Source: Pyxidicoccus xibeiensis (GTDB taxonomy: Bacteria; Myxococcota; Myxococcia; Myxococcales; Myxococcaceae). From it: a stretch of 64,000 nt of DNA. The stretch covers positions 558,001-622,000 of the forward strand of contig NZ_JAJVKV010000001.1 in the NCBI RefSeq assembly GCF_024198175.1. Reading direction: 5' to 3'. The notes beneath the pieces are model-generated. The model was not told where the DNA came from, made no database searches, and saw only the letters and a program-made list of their open reading frames with translations. The position numbers and the translations under genes are program-made. Below are positions 25,123-34,475 of this stretch, piece by piece. Each line of letters opens with the position of its first letter. The stretch's first letter is position 1.

Positions 25123-25647
25123 TCAGCCCCGCCGCCGCCGGGCATCCTCCAGATAGGCGCGCACGAGCGACGAGACGGGCAGCCGCAGGGCGGTCTCCAG
25201 GTCGATGAAGGCCGCCCACGTCACCTCGCGGCGGTCGATGGTGAGCGCCGGCTCGGCGTCCAGGTCCACCTCCAGGAAGTGGACGTGGTCCTCCTTGTGC
25301 TCGTCCAGGCCCACCGTCTCGAAGACGGCGCGCAGGGCGTGGGGCTCCAGGTGCACGCCCACCTCCTCGCGCAGCTCGCGCGAGCCGCACTCGGCGGGAG
25401 ACTCTCCCCGGTGGAAGCCGCCGCCCGGCATGGCCAGGCGGTACTTGTACGAGTTCTGGAGCAGCAGCACGCGCCCCGCGTGCCACACGCCCACGAAGAC
25501 GCCCCGGGAGCGCGGGCGGCGCACGAACCAGTACACGTACGCCAGCGCATAGGCGCCTCGGAAGGCCGTGCGTGCCAGCGGGTCCAGCAGGCGGTTCAGC
25601 CCCTCGCTCTGGGGAACCACGGGCTCATGCGCGTCTGGGGGGGCCAT
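25123..25647 (-). CDS. Nudix hydrolase
   Basis: 174 residues. A complete Nudix box is present: G76-x5-E82-x7-R90-E91-L-x-E94-E95-x-G97 within GGFHRGESPAE... and RELREEVG. Nudix enzymes hydrolyse nucleoside diphosphates linked to another group; the substrate cannot be deduced. A hydrophobic stretch at about residues 28-42 (FRGAYALAYVYWFV) precedes the domain and is unusual; it may be a membrane-associated helix. It is the last gene of a likely operon with the RuvC-fold and DUF2378 genes upstream (35-base gap). Confidence 0.9.
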   Translation of the reverse strand: MAPPDAHEPVVPQSEGLNRLLDPLARTAFRGAYALAYVYWFVRRPRSRGVFVGVWHAGRVLLLQNSYKYRLAMPGGGFHRGESPAECGSRELREEVGVHLEPHALRAVFETVGLDEHKEDHVHFLEVDLDAEPALTIDRREVTWAAFIDLETALRLPVSSLVRAYLEDARRRRG

Positions 25648-25682
25648 GGCTCCGCATCATGGAGCGTCTGGCGGGGGGCTGC

Positions 25683-26207
25683 CTACCGCCGCAGCTCCGC
25701 GGGCACCTTGTCGAGCCAGCCCACCTCCAGCGCGCCCCACAGGCCCAGCAGAATCGCCTCCGCGGCGTCGTGCCGCAGCGAGGTGGGCTTCGCCGCGCCG
25801 GACCAGACGATGATGCGCCGGGCGAGCACGTCCGCCGCCTCCTTGGCGCGGGTGCCGCTGCGCTGCTCCCGCGCGTAGAGGAGCTTCTCCCGCCAGTCCT
25901 CGGCGGCCACGCGCAGCACCGGCAGGGCGCGGCGGGAGGCCTCGCGCTCCCACACGTCCGCCACGGGGCCTCCGCCCTCCAGCACCAGCCACGCCAGGGG
26001 CCCCACCCCGTTGAGCACCGCCGGCACGGCCCGCTTCAGGCGGGACTGGCTGCCGAAGTTCTGCGAGCGGTACTCGCGCAGCCGGCCGTCGCGCCCGTAG
26101 AGCGCCAGCCCCGAGCGCAGGCCCAGGTCCACGGCGAGCAGCGCCGGAGCGCTGTCCCCGGGCTCAGGCGCCACGCCCGTCGCGCCAGGTGAGCCGGTAG
26201 GTGACAT
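25683..26207 (-). CDS. RNase H-fold (RuvC-like) predicted nuclease
   Basis: 174 residues. The first strand LLAVDLGLRSGLAL carries Asp27; the fourth strand LAWLVLEGGG carries Glu77; the last helix RHDAAEAILLGLWG carries His146, Asp147 and Glu150. That spacing and the HDAAEA helix are what RuvC and related RNase H-fold enzymes use to bind two metal ions. It does not look like RuvC itself, which has a separate gene in ruvAB neighbourhoods. The ATG at 26207 lies within the upstream gene (44-base overlap); a GTG at 26174 is an alternative. Likely cuts a structured nucleic acid, target unknown. Confidence 0.65.
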   Translation of the reverse strand: MSPTGSPGATGVAPEPGDSAPALLAVDLGLRSGLALYGRDGRLREYRSQNFGSQSRLKRAVPAVLNGVGPLAWLVLEGGGPVADVWEREASRRALPVLRVAAEDWREKLLYAREQRSGTRAKEAADVLARRIIVWSGAAKPTSLRHDAAEAILLGLWGALEVGWLDKVPAELRR

Positions 26208-26721
26208 GGGCCTCGGAGAAGTCCTGCACGGCCACCTGGGGCTGGTGGGCGCCGGTGGCGCGCAGGCCGGCCAGGAGCGCGCCCTGGGTGAAGTAGCGCA
26301 AGGTGCCCGCCTCGTTCATCCACAGGTGGACCTCGGTGGGCAGCACATCCGCCAGGCGAATCTCCGAGTAGTTGTTGCCCGAGCGGAACATCTGCTGGGC
26401 GCGACCGAGGGCCCGGCGGGGGCCCAGCAGCTGAATCACGCCGAAGGCGGCGCGGCCGAGCACCGTCTCGCGGTAGCCGTCCACCATGCGCTCGCCGAGG
26501 AGGCCGTAGCCCACCTCTTCCGGCACCTCCGGGTGCAGCTCACGCGCGGCCACGCGCACCGCCGAGCAGAAGGTGTCGAAGCCGTAGGCGGGCTGGAGCT
26601 TGCGGTCCAGGTCCACCCCCACGCCCTTCAAGCGCTCCCGGAGTGCGGGCGTGACACGCCCGACCAGCCCTCGCACGAAGAGCCCCTCCACGGTGTGCTC
26701 GAAGACGAGCTTCTCCGGCAT
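26164..26721 (-). CDS. DUF2378 (TIGR02265) myxobacterial family protein
   Basis: 185 residues. The sequence fits the Myxococcales-specific paralogous family: an opening LVFEHTVEGLFVRGL, then GVDLDRKLQPAY, LLGERMVDGYRET, GPRRALGR, RSGNNYSE and a closing YRLTWRDG. Dozens of copies per genome are usual and their function is unknown. It is the first gene of a likely three-gene operon (RuvC-fold protein and Nudix hydrolase follow), with a 44-base coding overlap. The start at 26721 gives the family N-terminus. Confidence 0.85.
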   Translation of the reverse strand: MPEKLVFEHTVEGLFVRGLVGRVTPALRERLKGVGVDLDRKLQPAYGFDTFCSAVRVAARELHPEVPEEVGYGLLGERMVDGYRETVLGRAAFGVIQLLGPRRALGRAQQMFRSGNNYSEIRLADVLPTEVHLWMNEAGTLRYFTQGALLAGLRATGAHQPQVAVQDFSEAHVTYRLTWRDGRGA

Positions 26722-26873
26722 GCACGGAAGCCTACTCCAGTGCGGAGACAGGGAAGTAATCCCGTGAGGCTGCAGCGCAATTGCAATCCCTTCCAGCCCT
26801 GAACTCCTAGCCTTACTTGGAAAGATGGCGTCCGATAGCCTTCGGGGCTTTCATCCGGAGTGCCTGGCGCCTC

Positions 26874-27611
26874 ATGAAACCTGCGTTCCCGAGCCTGCTG
26901 CTCTTATGGGGGTGCGCCTCGCGCGCCCCGGTCCAGGAGCCCACCATTGCCAGGGGGCCGTGGTCGGAAGTGCCTGCGGTCGAGATGCCCACGGGCGACA
27001 CCTCCATCCCCATCGCCCTGCTCCAGGATGTGGCGGATGCGCTCCTCAAGCGGCCTGGTGCCAGGACGTGTGACCCGATGACCCGGCGGCCCATCGCAGG
27101 GCTGTCCACGGAGTACTGCTCGACCATCTATGTGGCGGGAGACAGCAAGTCACTCTCGTGGCGGGTCAGCGACCCCGTCAGGGGCGAGTATGGAGCATGC
27201 ACCCCGTTCTTCAGGGTCCGGGACGATGACTATCCCGCCTCGCAGATATGGGTCGTGGGGTACGTCCACAACCATCCCTGTGGTGCCCCCCCTTCCTCGA
27301 ATGACCTCGGCACCTGGCCCACGAACGCGTTCAACCCATATGTGGCCATGGCGGAGGTCCGACTCATTCCCGGCAATCCAGCTCCGGCCATCCACGAGAA
27401 CACAGCCATCGAAATGGCCTCCGCGCTGGTAGCGGAGCGCCAGGACGGCACCCGCATCTTCCTGCGCTACTTCCCGACGGGTGAGATTCAGCAGTGGAGC
27501 CGCGTGAAGAAGGACTGGGCTACCATCGGTCGCTGTGCACCACGCGGGGCCGAGAGCCACGGCCGGACACCGAGATGCACCCAAGAACCCCTGCGATTGT
27601 TGAGCGAGTAG
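26874..27611 (+). CDS. Lipoprotein with JAMM/RadC-like metal motif
   Basis: 245 residues. A short lipoprotein signal ends in LWGC (Cys14). The core has strand VVGYVHNHPCGAPPSSND, with His132, His134, Ser141 and Asp144. This resembles the HxHPx6-7SxxD zinc site of JAMM/MPN proteases and RadC (HNHP is the RadC form), but the spacer is one residue shorter than usual. Glu80 in LSTEYCS could be the upstream acid. If active, it would be an exported metalloprotease or isopeptidase, which is rare for this fold. The start at 26874 gives the signal peptide. A second lipoprotein follows 9 bases later. G+C is lower than in neighbours. Confidence 0.6.
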   Translation: MKPAFPSLLLLWGCASRAPVQEPTIARGPWSEVPAVEMPTGDTSIPIALLQDVADALLKRPGARTCDPMTRRPIAGLSTEYCSTIYVAGDSKSLSWRVSDPVRGEYGACTPFFRVRDDDYPASQIWVVGYVHNHPCGAPPSSNDLGTWPTNAFNPYVAMAEVRLIPGNPAPAIHENTAIEMASALVAERQDGTRIFLRYFPTGEIQQWSRVKKDWATIGRCAPRGAESHGRTPRCTQEPLRLLSE

Positions 27612-27620
27612 GCGACAGGT

Positions 27621-28169
27621 ATGTGGCGACGGACATGCTCAGGTGCGTTGGCGGTGGTGCTGGGGATGCTCGCCGGCTGCACACTGCCCTTCTCCTCGCG
27701 AAAGCGAGTCATCGAATGGCCGGATGAGCAATCGACCCGGCTCGTCGGCCAACCCATGGAGGCTGGAGCGGCGCTCGCGGCAGCAGCCGCCGTCCGGGAG
27801 TTCGTGAAGCAGAACCGGTTTCCTCGCGCATTCGAAGGCTGCTCCAGCCCGGAACAGGGACTGGATGTTGCCATTTTCACCGAGCCCAAGACGGGCTTGT
27901 ACTTCGTCGTGCTGCATCAGCGCTTCGACCGGTGCGGCGGCCCGGCTGGACGGGTCCTCGACTGGTGGGTCGAGTACGCCGTCACGGCCCAGGGAGAAGT
28001 CGTAGCCGAGGCGCCGCCGTGGGGACCGCCTCCCGCCTCGCCTCCCACGCAGAGCCCGGCACCTGGCATCCAACCTCCGGCCCCGGAAGGCACCACGACA
28101 GCGCCTCCAGAGCCGACACCCGCTCCAGCGCCCCAGCCCGAGGCGCCCTCGGAGCCCCCGACGCACTGA
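27621..28169 (+). CDS. Lipoprotein with proline-rich C-terminal tail
   Basis: 182 residues. The lipobox LAGC places the acyl Cys at residue 20. A small globular domain (about 25-130) has two cysteines (Cys near 74 and 105) and ends in WWVEYAV. The last 50 residues are almost only Pro, Ala, Thr, Glu and Gln, as in cell-wall-spanning or flexible linkers. Family not recognised. Nine bases after the JAMM-like lipoprotein, so the two are co-transcribed and probably act together at the cell surface. Confidence 0.7.
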   Translation: MWRRTCSGALAVVLGMLAGCTLPFSSRKRVIEWPDEQSTRLVGQPMEAGAALAAAAAVREFVKQNRFPRAFEGCSSPEQGLDVAIFTEPKTGLYFVVLHQRFDRCGGPAGRVLDWWVEYAVTAQGEVVAEAPPWGPPPASPPTQSPAPGIQPPAPEGTTTAPPEPTPAPAPQPEAPSEPPTH

Positions 28170-28178
28170 CAGAAGGCA

Positions 28179-28212
28179 ACACCGGGCCCGCCATGAGTCA
28201 CGGGCCCGGTGT
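28179..28212. terminator. Perfect 12-bp hairpin between convergent transcripts
   Basis: ACACCGGGCCCG (28179-28190) pairs perfectly with CGGGCCCGGTGT (28201-28212) over a 10-base loop. It lies between the stops of the lipoprotein (+) and the RND pump (-), so it can serve both. Confidence 0.6.
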
Positions 28213-28220
28213 GCCACGTG

Positions 28221-31200
28221 TCACGCGGCCCGGCCGGGCCCCTGCTCCACCGCGGGCACCGGGGCGGCGGGCGTCATGTCCGCGGCGCGCCGACGGCCGA
28301 AGCGCAGCCGCTCCATCGCCGCGAACACGACCGGCACCACCAGCAGCGTCAGGAACGTCGAGGTGATGACGCCGCCAATCACCGCAATCGCCATCGGCGC
28401 GCGGAACTCGGAGCCCGTGCCCGTGCCCACCGCCGTGGGCACCATGCCAATCGCCATCGCCGCGCTCGTCATCAGGATGGGCCGCAGCCGCCGCGGTCCC
28501 GCCTTCAGCAGCGCCTGGTCCACCGTGTCCCCCTCGCGCAGGTGCTGCAGCGCACCGTCGATGAGGAGGATGGCGTTCTTCGTCACCAGGCCCATCAGCA
28601 GGATGACGCCAATCATCGCGCCCATGGACAGGTGGTAGCCCGTCACCACCAGCCCCAGCAGCGCGCCCACCAGCGCCAGCGGCAGCGACACCATGATGGT
28701 GAACGGGTGCTTGAAGGACTCGAACTGGCTCGCCAGCACCATGTAGATGAAGACGAACGCCAGCCCGAAGGCCATGCCGAACGCGCTGTTCTGCTCGTCC
28801 AGGCTCTTCATCTGCCCGTCGTACGTGACGGCATACCCCGGCGGCAGCGGCTGCGCCGCCACCCTTGCCTTCAGCTGCGTGGCGATGTCGCCCAGCGCCG
28901 CGCCCTTGCCCAGCTGCGAGTAGACGGCAATCTGCCGCTCGCGGTTGTCGTGCTCGATGACGCTGGGCCCGTCCTTCAGCTCCACCTGCGCCAGGTCCGA
29001 CACCGGCAAGAGCCCGCGCGCCGTGTACACCTCCAGCTGCCGCACGCGCTCCGGAGTGGCCCGGTCCTTCTCCGCCAGCCGCACGCGGATGTCCGTCTCC
29101 GTGATTCCCTCGCGCAGCTTCGCCACCACGTCACCGCTGATGGCCAGCCGCAGCTGCATGGCCAGCGCCGACGCGTTCAGCCCCGCGTCGCTCGCCCGCG
29201 CCCGGTCGATGCGCACCTGCATCTCCGGCTTCGGCGGGTTGGACTCCACCCGCACGTCCGCCGTGCCGGGCAGCTCGCGCAGGATGCCCGCGATGCGCTC
29301 GGCCTCCTGGTTGACGCGCGTCAGGTCCGGGCCGGTGATGCGCACCATGATGGGGTAGTAGTCGCCCAGGCCCTCCAGCATCGGCGGGTCCATCAGGTTG
29401 ACCCGCGTGGCCACCAGCGCCGGCGTGAGCAGCGCGCGGGCCTCCTCCTTGATGACGGGGATGCCCTTCTCGCGCGCGTCCTTGCCCACCGTCAGCACCC
29501 GCAGGCGCGACTTGTTCACGTCGCCGTTGGTGCCGACGATGGCGTAGACGTCCGTCACCTCGGGAATCTTGAGCAGGAGCGCCTCGGCTTCCGCGGTGCG
29601 CGCCTCCGTCTCCGAGAGGTTCACCGAGTCCGGCAGCGTCAGGTCCACGAGGAACTGCGAGCGGTCCTCCGGCGACATGAACTCCAGGCCCAGGCGGCTC
29701 GCCGCCCCGAAGGACAGCGCCAGCACCAGCACGGTGATGCCCGCGGTGGCCCACTTGTGCGCGAGCACCCAGCGCAAGATTCCCTCGTAGAAGCGCTCGG
29801 TGCCGTCCAGGAAGCGGCGCAGCGCGGCGGCCACCGCGTTCTCCCGGTGCACCTCGCCCGGCTTGCGCGCCTTCGCCAGCCGCGCGGACATCATCGGGTC
29901 CAACGTGAAGGAGATGAACAGCGAGACGAGCACCGCCGCGCAGATGGTGATGCCGAACTGCTTGAAGAACTGGCCGACGATGCCGGGCATGAAGGCCACC
30001 GGCACGAACACCGCCACCAGCGACAGCGTCGTCGCGAGCACCGCCAGGCCGACGTCCTTCGTGCCGTTGGACGCGGCGCTCATCGGGTCCTCGCCCTTCT
30101 CCAGCCGGTGCGTAATCGCCTCGCGCACCACCACCGCGTCGTCGATGAGCAGACCGATGGCCAGGGACAGCGCCAGCAGCGTCATCTGGTTGAGCGTGTA
30201 GTCCAGCATGTACATCACGAAGAACGTGCCGATGACGGAGGTGGGCAGCGCCAGCGAGGAGATGAACGTGCCGCGCCCGTCCAGCAGGAACATCAGGATG
30301 ATGAGCACCGCCATCGCGCCGCCGAAGACGAGCGCAATCCACACCTCGTGGGCGTTCTCCTTGATGAGCACCGACTGGTCGATGAGCAGCGAGGCCTTGA
30401 AGCCCTGCCCCACCGCGGGCCCCATCTGCTCCATCGTCTTCTTCACCGCGTCGCTCACCGCGACGGTGTTGGAGCCCGGCTGCTTGACGATTTCGAGGAT
30501 GACCGCGTCCTGGCCGTTGAGGCGCGCCAGGGTGCGCCGCTCCGCCACGCCGTCCGTCACGGTGGCGATTTCATCCAGGCGCACCTGCGCGCCGGTGCGG
30601 CTCTTCGCCACCGGCAGCGCGCGAATCTCGTCCACGTCGCGGAACTGCCCCAGCGAGCGCACCGTCAGCTCGCTGGGCCCGAGCAACAGCCGGCCCGCCG
30701 GCAGGTCCAAATTCTCCGCGCCCACGCGCTGGGCGATGTCCAGCGGGGACACACCCGCCGCGCGCGCCTTGTCCAGGTCGATGTCGATTTGCACCTCGCG
30801 CGTGTCGCCGCCGGTGACGCGCACCTCCGCGGCGCCCTCCAGCTGCGCGAGCGCGGGCTTGATGCGGTCGTCGATGAGCCGGCGCAGCTCCGCCGAGGGC
30901 AGCTCCGCCGAGACGGCATAGGTGAGGATGGGGGTGGCGGACAGGTCCACGCGGCCGACGACGGGCGCGTCCGAGTCCCGGGGCAGCTTGTTGGCCACGC
31001 CGGCCACCTTGTCGCGCACGTCCTGCACCGCGCGGTCCAGCGGCGCGGTCAGCTTGAACTGCACCACCACCGTGCCCAGGTTCTCCCGGCTGAAGGAGTG
31101 GATCTTGTCCACGCCGCTGATGCCGGCGACCGCGTCCTCGAGCGGCTTGACGACCTGGGTTTCAATCTCGCCCGGGCCGGCGCCCTTGTAGACGGTGTTG

Positions 31201-31340
31201 ATGATGACCACCGGGAAGGACACGTCCGGGTAGAGGTCCGTGCCCACGCGTCCCAGGCCCATCAGGCCCAGGACGATGAGACAGAGCGACAGCATGGCCG
31301 TGAAGACGGGCCGGCGGATGGAGACGTCGCTGAGAAGCAT
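28221..31340 (-). CDS. RND efflux pump, AcrB/HAE1 type
   Basis: 1039 residues, the usual length of an AcrB-type inner-membrane proton antiporter. It has twelve membrane helices in the 1+5+1+5 arrangement and two large periplasmic domains. Proton-relay residues are conserved: Asp400-Asp401 in [13 protein letters not shown] of helix 4 and Lys921 in [12 protein letters not shown] of helix 10. The N-terminus ([20 protein letters not shown]) and the porter start ([13 protein letters not shown]) are typical of hydrophobic-drug pumps rather than metal pumps. It is the last gene of a TetR-adaptor-pump operon; no outer-membrane TolC-type gene follows. Confidence 0.93.
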   Translation of the reverse strand: MLLSDVSIRRPVFTAMLSLCLIVLGLMGLGRVGTDLYPDVSFPVVIINTVYKGAGPGEIETQVVKPLEDAVAGISGVDKIHSFSRENLGTVVVQFKLTAPLDRAVQDVRDKVAGVANKLPRDSDAPVVGRVDLSATPILTYAVSAELPSAELRRLIDDRIKPALAQLEGAAEVRVTGGDTREVQIDIDLDKARAAGVSPLDIAQRVGAENLDLPAGRLLLGPSELTVRSLGQFRDVDEIRALPVAKSRTGAQVRLDEIATVTDGVAERRTLARLNGQDAVILEIVKQPGSNTVAVSDAVKKTMEQMGPAVGQGFKASLLIDQSVLIKENAHEVWIALVFGGAMAVLIILMFLLDGRGTFISSLALPTSVIGTFFVMYMLDYTLNQMTLLALSLAIGLLIDDAVVVREAITHRLEKGEDPMSAASNGTKDVGLAVLATTLSLVAVFVPVAFMPGIVGQFFKQFGITICAAVLVSLFISFTLDPMMSARLAKARKPGEVHRENAVAAALRRFLDGTERFYEGILRWVLAHKWATAGITVLVLALSFGAASRLGLEFMSPEDRSQFLVDLTLPDSVNLSETEARTAEAEALLLKIPEVTDVYAIVGTNGDVNKSRLRVLTVGKDAREKGIPVIKEEARALLTPALVATRVNLMDPPMLEGLGDYYPIMVRITGPDLTRVNQEAERIAGILRELPGTADVRVESNPPKPEMQVRIDRARASDAGLNASALAMQLRLAISGDVVAKLREGITETDIRVRLAEKDRATPERVRQLEVYTARGLLPVSDLAQVELKDGPSVIEHDNRERQIAVYSQLGKGAALGDIATQLKARVAAQPLPPGYAVTYDGQMKSLDEQNSAFGMAFGLAFVFIYMVLASQFESFKHPFTIMVSLPLALVGALLGLVVTGYHLSMGAMIGVILLMGLVTKNAILLIDGALQHLREGDTVDQALLKAGPRRLRPILMTSAAMAIGMVPTAVGTGTGSEFRAPMAIAVIGGVITSTFLTLLVVPVVFAAMERLRFGRRRAADMTPAAPVPAVEQGPGRAA

Positions 31341-31374
31341 GGGGAGGCTCCAGGGGGCCTTGCGAAAGGGGCGG

Positions 31375-32487
31375 CTACTTCACGGAGACGCGGGTGCCCT
31401 GCGAGAGGCCCGGCGTCGGGTAGTCGATGACGGCTTCCAGCGGGGCCGGGGCCAGCACCACCACCTCGCGCTCGCGGCGCTCCAGCACCTGCACGTCCAC
31501 GCGGCGCACCTCGCCGGACGCGACGACGAAGACATGGTCCCCGTTGTTGGAGGACAGCGCGGTGCCCGGCACCACCTGGGCCGCCTGCGCCTCGCCCATG
31601 GGCAGCACGGCGCGAGCCAGCGTGTGCGCCACGAAGCGGCCGTCCGGGTTGGGCACCGACAGCTCCACCGGCACGCGGCGGGTGCCGGGGTCCGCCGAGG
31701 GCAGCACGTTGCGCACCACCGCGTCCTCCGAGGAGGCGCGCGCGCCGATGGACTCCACGCGGACCTTCACGCCCGGCTTGAGCCGCGCGCGCATGGACTC
31801 GGCCACCGTCGTCTTCAAGAGCAGCGTGTCCAGGTTCTCCAGCGTGAAGAGCGGCATGCCGGGGGCCACCGTGGCGCCCGTCTGCTCCGGCGCGTCGATG
31901 ATGGTGCCGGCGAAGGGCGCGCGCAGCTCGTGCCGGCGGCGCGCGGCGCGGGCCTGGGCGAGCTGCGCCTTGGCGGCCAGCACCTGCGCGCGGGCCTGCT
32001 CGGCCGTCGCGGTGGAGGAGCGGTTCTGCAAGTCACTCACCCCGCCCTCCTGCTGGAGCTTCACGTTGCGGGCGGCCACGTCGGCGGCCATGGCGGCGGC
32101 GGCCTCGGCGGCGGCGACCGCGGCCTCGGCGCCGGCCACCTGCGCGTCGGAGATTTCCGGGTCGAGCTGCGCGAGCACGTCGCCCTTCTTCACCACCTGC
32201 CCCTTCGTCACCTTCACCGCCGCGAGCCTGCCGCCCACCTCGAAGCCCACCTGCAGCCCCTGGGCGGGATAGAGCGTGCCCGTCACCTGCTCGCTGGGAG
32301 CGGCCTGCACGGTGCGCGCGGCCACCACCTTCACGGCGGGCATCGTCGCCGCGTCGCCGGTGGCCTTGGCGGCCGGCGCCGAGGCGGAGGCGTCCGCCTT
32401 CTGGCAGGCGGACAGCGACAGCGTGGCGGTGGCCAGCCCCACGGCGGCGAGCGCACGGACAGCGGACGGCTTCCAGGAGGGATTCAC
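31375..32487 (-). CDS. RND efflux adaptor (membrane fusion lipoprotein)
   Basis: 370 residues. Lipoprotein signal with lipobox LSAC (Cys28). The domain order is that of AcrA-type periplasmic adaptors: a barrel-sandwich (lipoyl-like) half VGGRLAAVKVTKGQVVKKGD near 80-100, an Ala-rich alpha-hairpin (about 110-165), the second half RAPFAGTIIDAPEQTGATVAPG (about 175-195), then beta-barrel and membrane-proximal domains. It links the RND pump to an outer-membrane channel. GTG start at 32487 with GAGGAAA upstream; it overlaps the TetR stop by four bases (GTGA). The RND gene starts 34 bases after its stop. Confidence 0.92.
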   Translation of the reverse strand: MNPSWKPSAVRALAAVGLATATLSLSACQKADASASAPAAKATGDAATMPAVKVVAARTVQAAPSEQVTGTLYPAQGLQVGFEVGGRLAAVKVTKGQVVKKGDVLAQLDPEISDAQVAGAEAAVAAAEAAAAMAADVAARNVKLQQEGGVSDLQNRSSTATAEQARAQVLAAKAQLAQARAARRRHELRAPFAGTIIDAPEQTGATVAPGMPLFTLENLDTLLLKTTVAESMRARLKPGVKVRVESIGARASSEDAVVRNVLPSADPGTRRVPVELSVPNPDGRFVAHTLARAVLPMGEAQAAQVVPGTALSSNNGDHVFVVASGEVRRVDVQVLERREREVVVLAPAPLEAVIDYPTPGLSQGTRVSVK

Positions 32488-33422
32488 GGGCGTTTCCTCG
32501 GGGTGTGACGGGTCTTCGCGCGGGCGCGGGGCCGGCGCGTGGAAGGGGCGGAGGGCCGCACGGAGCGGGCAGGGGTGGCCCGTGGGAGGTTGCCCTCCCG
32601 GGCCGATGTGAGCGGGGCGGCACGCGCGGCCTCGGGAGGCCGGGACGGGGCGGCACGCGCGGCCCGGGGAGGCCGGGCCGAGGCGGCTTGCGCGGCCCCG
32701 GGAGGCCGGGACGGGACGGGCTCGGCGGTCCGGGCCGACGCGGCCCGGGGGGGCCGGGGCGCCTCGTCGTCCAGTTGGGGCATGGTGCCCTCCTGGCACA
32801 GCCGCTGGAGCGTGCGCGCCCAGGCGGCCAGGTCCGGCTTCTCCTTCAGGCGCGCCATCTGCTTGGACAGGAGGAGGTAGGCGCCGACGATGACGGAGCC
32901 GAACAGCTCCGGGTCCAGCTCGCGGTCCACCGCGCCGGCCTCCTGCAGGCGCTGGAAGTCCCGGGCGACGCGCGCCACCTGCGTGTCCGTCACCTGCCAC
33001 AGGAAGGACTCGAACTCGGTGCCCTGGCTGCCGCTGAGGAGCACCAGGGACACGTCCCGGTACGCCCACACCAGCTCCATCGCCTCCAGGTCGTGCGCGG
33101 CCTCGAGCCCGATGAGGCGCTGGTAGCGCTCGCTGCGCTCCCGCCTGTCTCGAGGCCCGGGCACGCCATGCTCCGAGAGGAAGCGCTCCATCGCCTCCAT
33201 CCGCCGGGCATTCACCCGCTCCAGCCCCGCCTGGAACGCGCCCACCACCTCCCCGAAGAGCGCCTCCTTCGACGGGAAGTGCAGATAGAAGGCGCCCTTG
33301 GAGAGGCCACAGGCGGCGGTGATGTCCTCGATGCGCGCGCCCCGCAGGCCCCTGCGGGCGAACTCCGCGCGGGCGGCGGTCACCAGGGCAGTGCGAGCAT
33401 GAGGGTCCGCGGGACGGGCCAT
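32484..33422 (-). CDS. TetR-family repressor of the efflux operon, with a long repetitive tail
   Basis: 312 residues, about 100 more than typical TetR proteins. A normal HTH (LRGARIEDITAACGLSKGAFYLHF, residues 25-48) and helical domain run to about residue 220. The rest is a Pro/Ala/Arg-rich low-complexity tail ending in a strongly basic RPRARAKTRHTPRKRP. The tail includes three 11-residue repeats of the type RPPxAAxAAxx. It is the first gene of the efflux operon, overlapping the adaptor gene by GTGA. A dyad overlapping its -10 indicates autoregulation. The basic tail could add DNA contacts. Confidence 0.88.
   Translation of the reverse strand: MARPADPHARTALVTAARAEFARRGLRGARIEDITAACGLSKGAFYLHFPSKEALFGEVVGAFQAGLERVNARRMEAMERFLSEHGVPGPRDRRERSERYQRLIGLEAAHDLEAMELVWAYRDVSLVLLSGSQGTEFESFLWQVTDTQVARVARDFQRLQEAGAVDRELDPELFGSVIVGAYLLLSKQMARLKEKPDLAAWARTLQRLCQEGTMPQLDDEAPRPPRAASARTAEPVPSRPPGAAQAASARPPRAARAAPSRPPEAARAAPLTSAREGNLPRATPARSVRPSAPSTRRPRARAKTRHTPRKRP
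32616..32714. repeat. 33-bp minisatellite inside the TetR gene
   Basis: Three copies (starts 32616, 32649, 32682) of a 33-bp G+C-rich unit, GGCGGCACGCGCGGCC... with several substitutions. The period is 11 codons, so the array stays in frame and encodes the RPPxAAxAAxx repeats of the repressor tail. Confidence 0.85.
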
Positions 33423-33430
33423 GACGGTCC

Positions 33431-33462
33431 GGTTACTAACCCGCCGGTCAGAAACAACGCAA
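33431..33462 (-). promoter_or_regulatory. Promoter and operator of the TetR-RND operon
   Basis: On the minus strand TTGCGT (33462-33457) and TTAGTA (33439-33434) are separated by exactly 17 bases, a good sigma-70-type promoter. The perfect dyad GGTTA-G-TAACC (33441-33431) covers the -10, and its last base is nine bases before the ATG. A repressor bound here would block the operon including its own gene. The remaining 200 bases up to 33667 hold nothing else recognisable. Confidence 0.65.
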
Positions 33463-33666
33463 ACATGGCTGAATCGCGGGTCAGGAACCCACACGGCCCG
33501 GCTTATCGGCGGGTGAAGTCCGCGCGCCCCGGGCCCGACGGGAGGCGCCAGTGTGCGCCGCCAGCGGCCCCGGACGCACAGGAGTCCCACCTCCTGGAGC
33601 CGGCGTCACCCCGGAGGTGTCTTCCATCAGCCCTTGCCCTGCCCTCCGGTCCAGGGCGTCAGGACC

Positions 33667-34359
33667 TCAGGGGAGGGCCTGGACGGGACGGGCCAGGGCG
33701 GTGCACAGCGGACAGGCGGAGGCCCCGTGGGGCGCGTCACGGCGGTGCAGGTCCAGCACGGCCCGGGAGATGTCGGCCAGCTCGCGGCGCACCTCGCGGC
33801 GGGCGCCCTTCACGCGGGCGATGCGCATGTCGTCGTAGGTGGTCGTCTGATGGCGCATCCAGGCGATGACGGCGGCCTCGGCGCGGCGCTCAATCGGGAT
33901 GCGCTCGGTGCGTGCCACGGTGCCGCTGCCCACGGGGGTGGCGTGGGCCGCCACCAGGACGGCCAGCCGCTTCGCGTGCGGCAGCCAGGCCGGGGAGAAG
34001 GCGAGGAAGCGCAGCACGGCGTTGGCGAAGTCCACCTCGTACGCCTCCTGCTCGCGGGCGCGGCGCTCGCGGCCGGCGGCCAGCTTCTTCTCGTAGGCGG
34101 GGGTGGCGCGCTCGGCGTCGAGGGCGGCGCGGGCCTGGAGGATGTGGGCCTCCGGGGCCCAGACGCCCCGGGAGAAGAGCTTGCGGCCGACCTTCTCCAC
34201 CACCGTCCAGGAAGGGCCCGCGGCCTTCACGCGGCGGGTGAGGCCGGCGTCTCCCGGGGGGAGCAGGGCCCAGCCGTCGGGCACGGTGAGGACGCGGCCG
34301 TCCGGCGCGCGCACGCGGCGGGGGTCCGAGGTGGGGCCGAAAGTCAGGGATTCGGGCAT
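33667..34359 (-). CDS. DUF2293 family protein
   Basis: 230 residues. The C-terminal half contains the DUF2293 signature AEAAVIAWMRHQTTTYDDM followed by RIARVKGARREVRRELA, at about residues 155-190. The N-terminal half has a positively charged helical region (residues 70-115). The very end carries a CPLC pair that might bind metal. Basic character suggests nucleic-acid binding, but no function is known for the family. Two possible ATGs (34386, 34359) lack a clear ribosome binding site; the shorter is reported. Confidence 0.75.
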   Translation of the reverse strand: MPESLTFGPTSDPRRVRAPDGRVLTVPDGWALLPPGDAGLTRRVKAAGPSWTVVEKVGRKLFSRGVWAPEAHILQARAALDAERATPAYEKKLAAGRERRAREQEAYEVDFANAVLRFLAFSPAWLPHAKRLAVLVAAHATPVGSGTVARTERIPIERRAEAAVIAWMRHQTTTYDDMRIARVKGARREVRRELADISRAVLDLHRRDAPHGASACPLCTALARPVQALP

Positions 34360-34475
34360 GGGAGTGTCAGAGGGGGGCGGCCTCATAGCACGGGTGCATC
34401 CAACCCTGCTAAATGGCCGCCTCGCGCCGTGGGTTGCAGGGCGCGGGAGGTCCTCTTCGCGTGGGAAGTGCTGGC

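Noticed and set aside
28209..31430. A 1073-residue open frame on the plus strand opposite the RND pump
   Set aside because: Composition is dominated by His, Arg and Gln with no motif; the minus strand has a complete RND protein.
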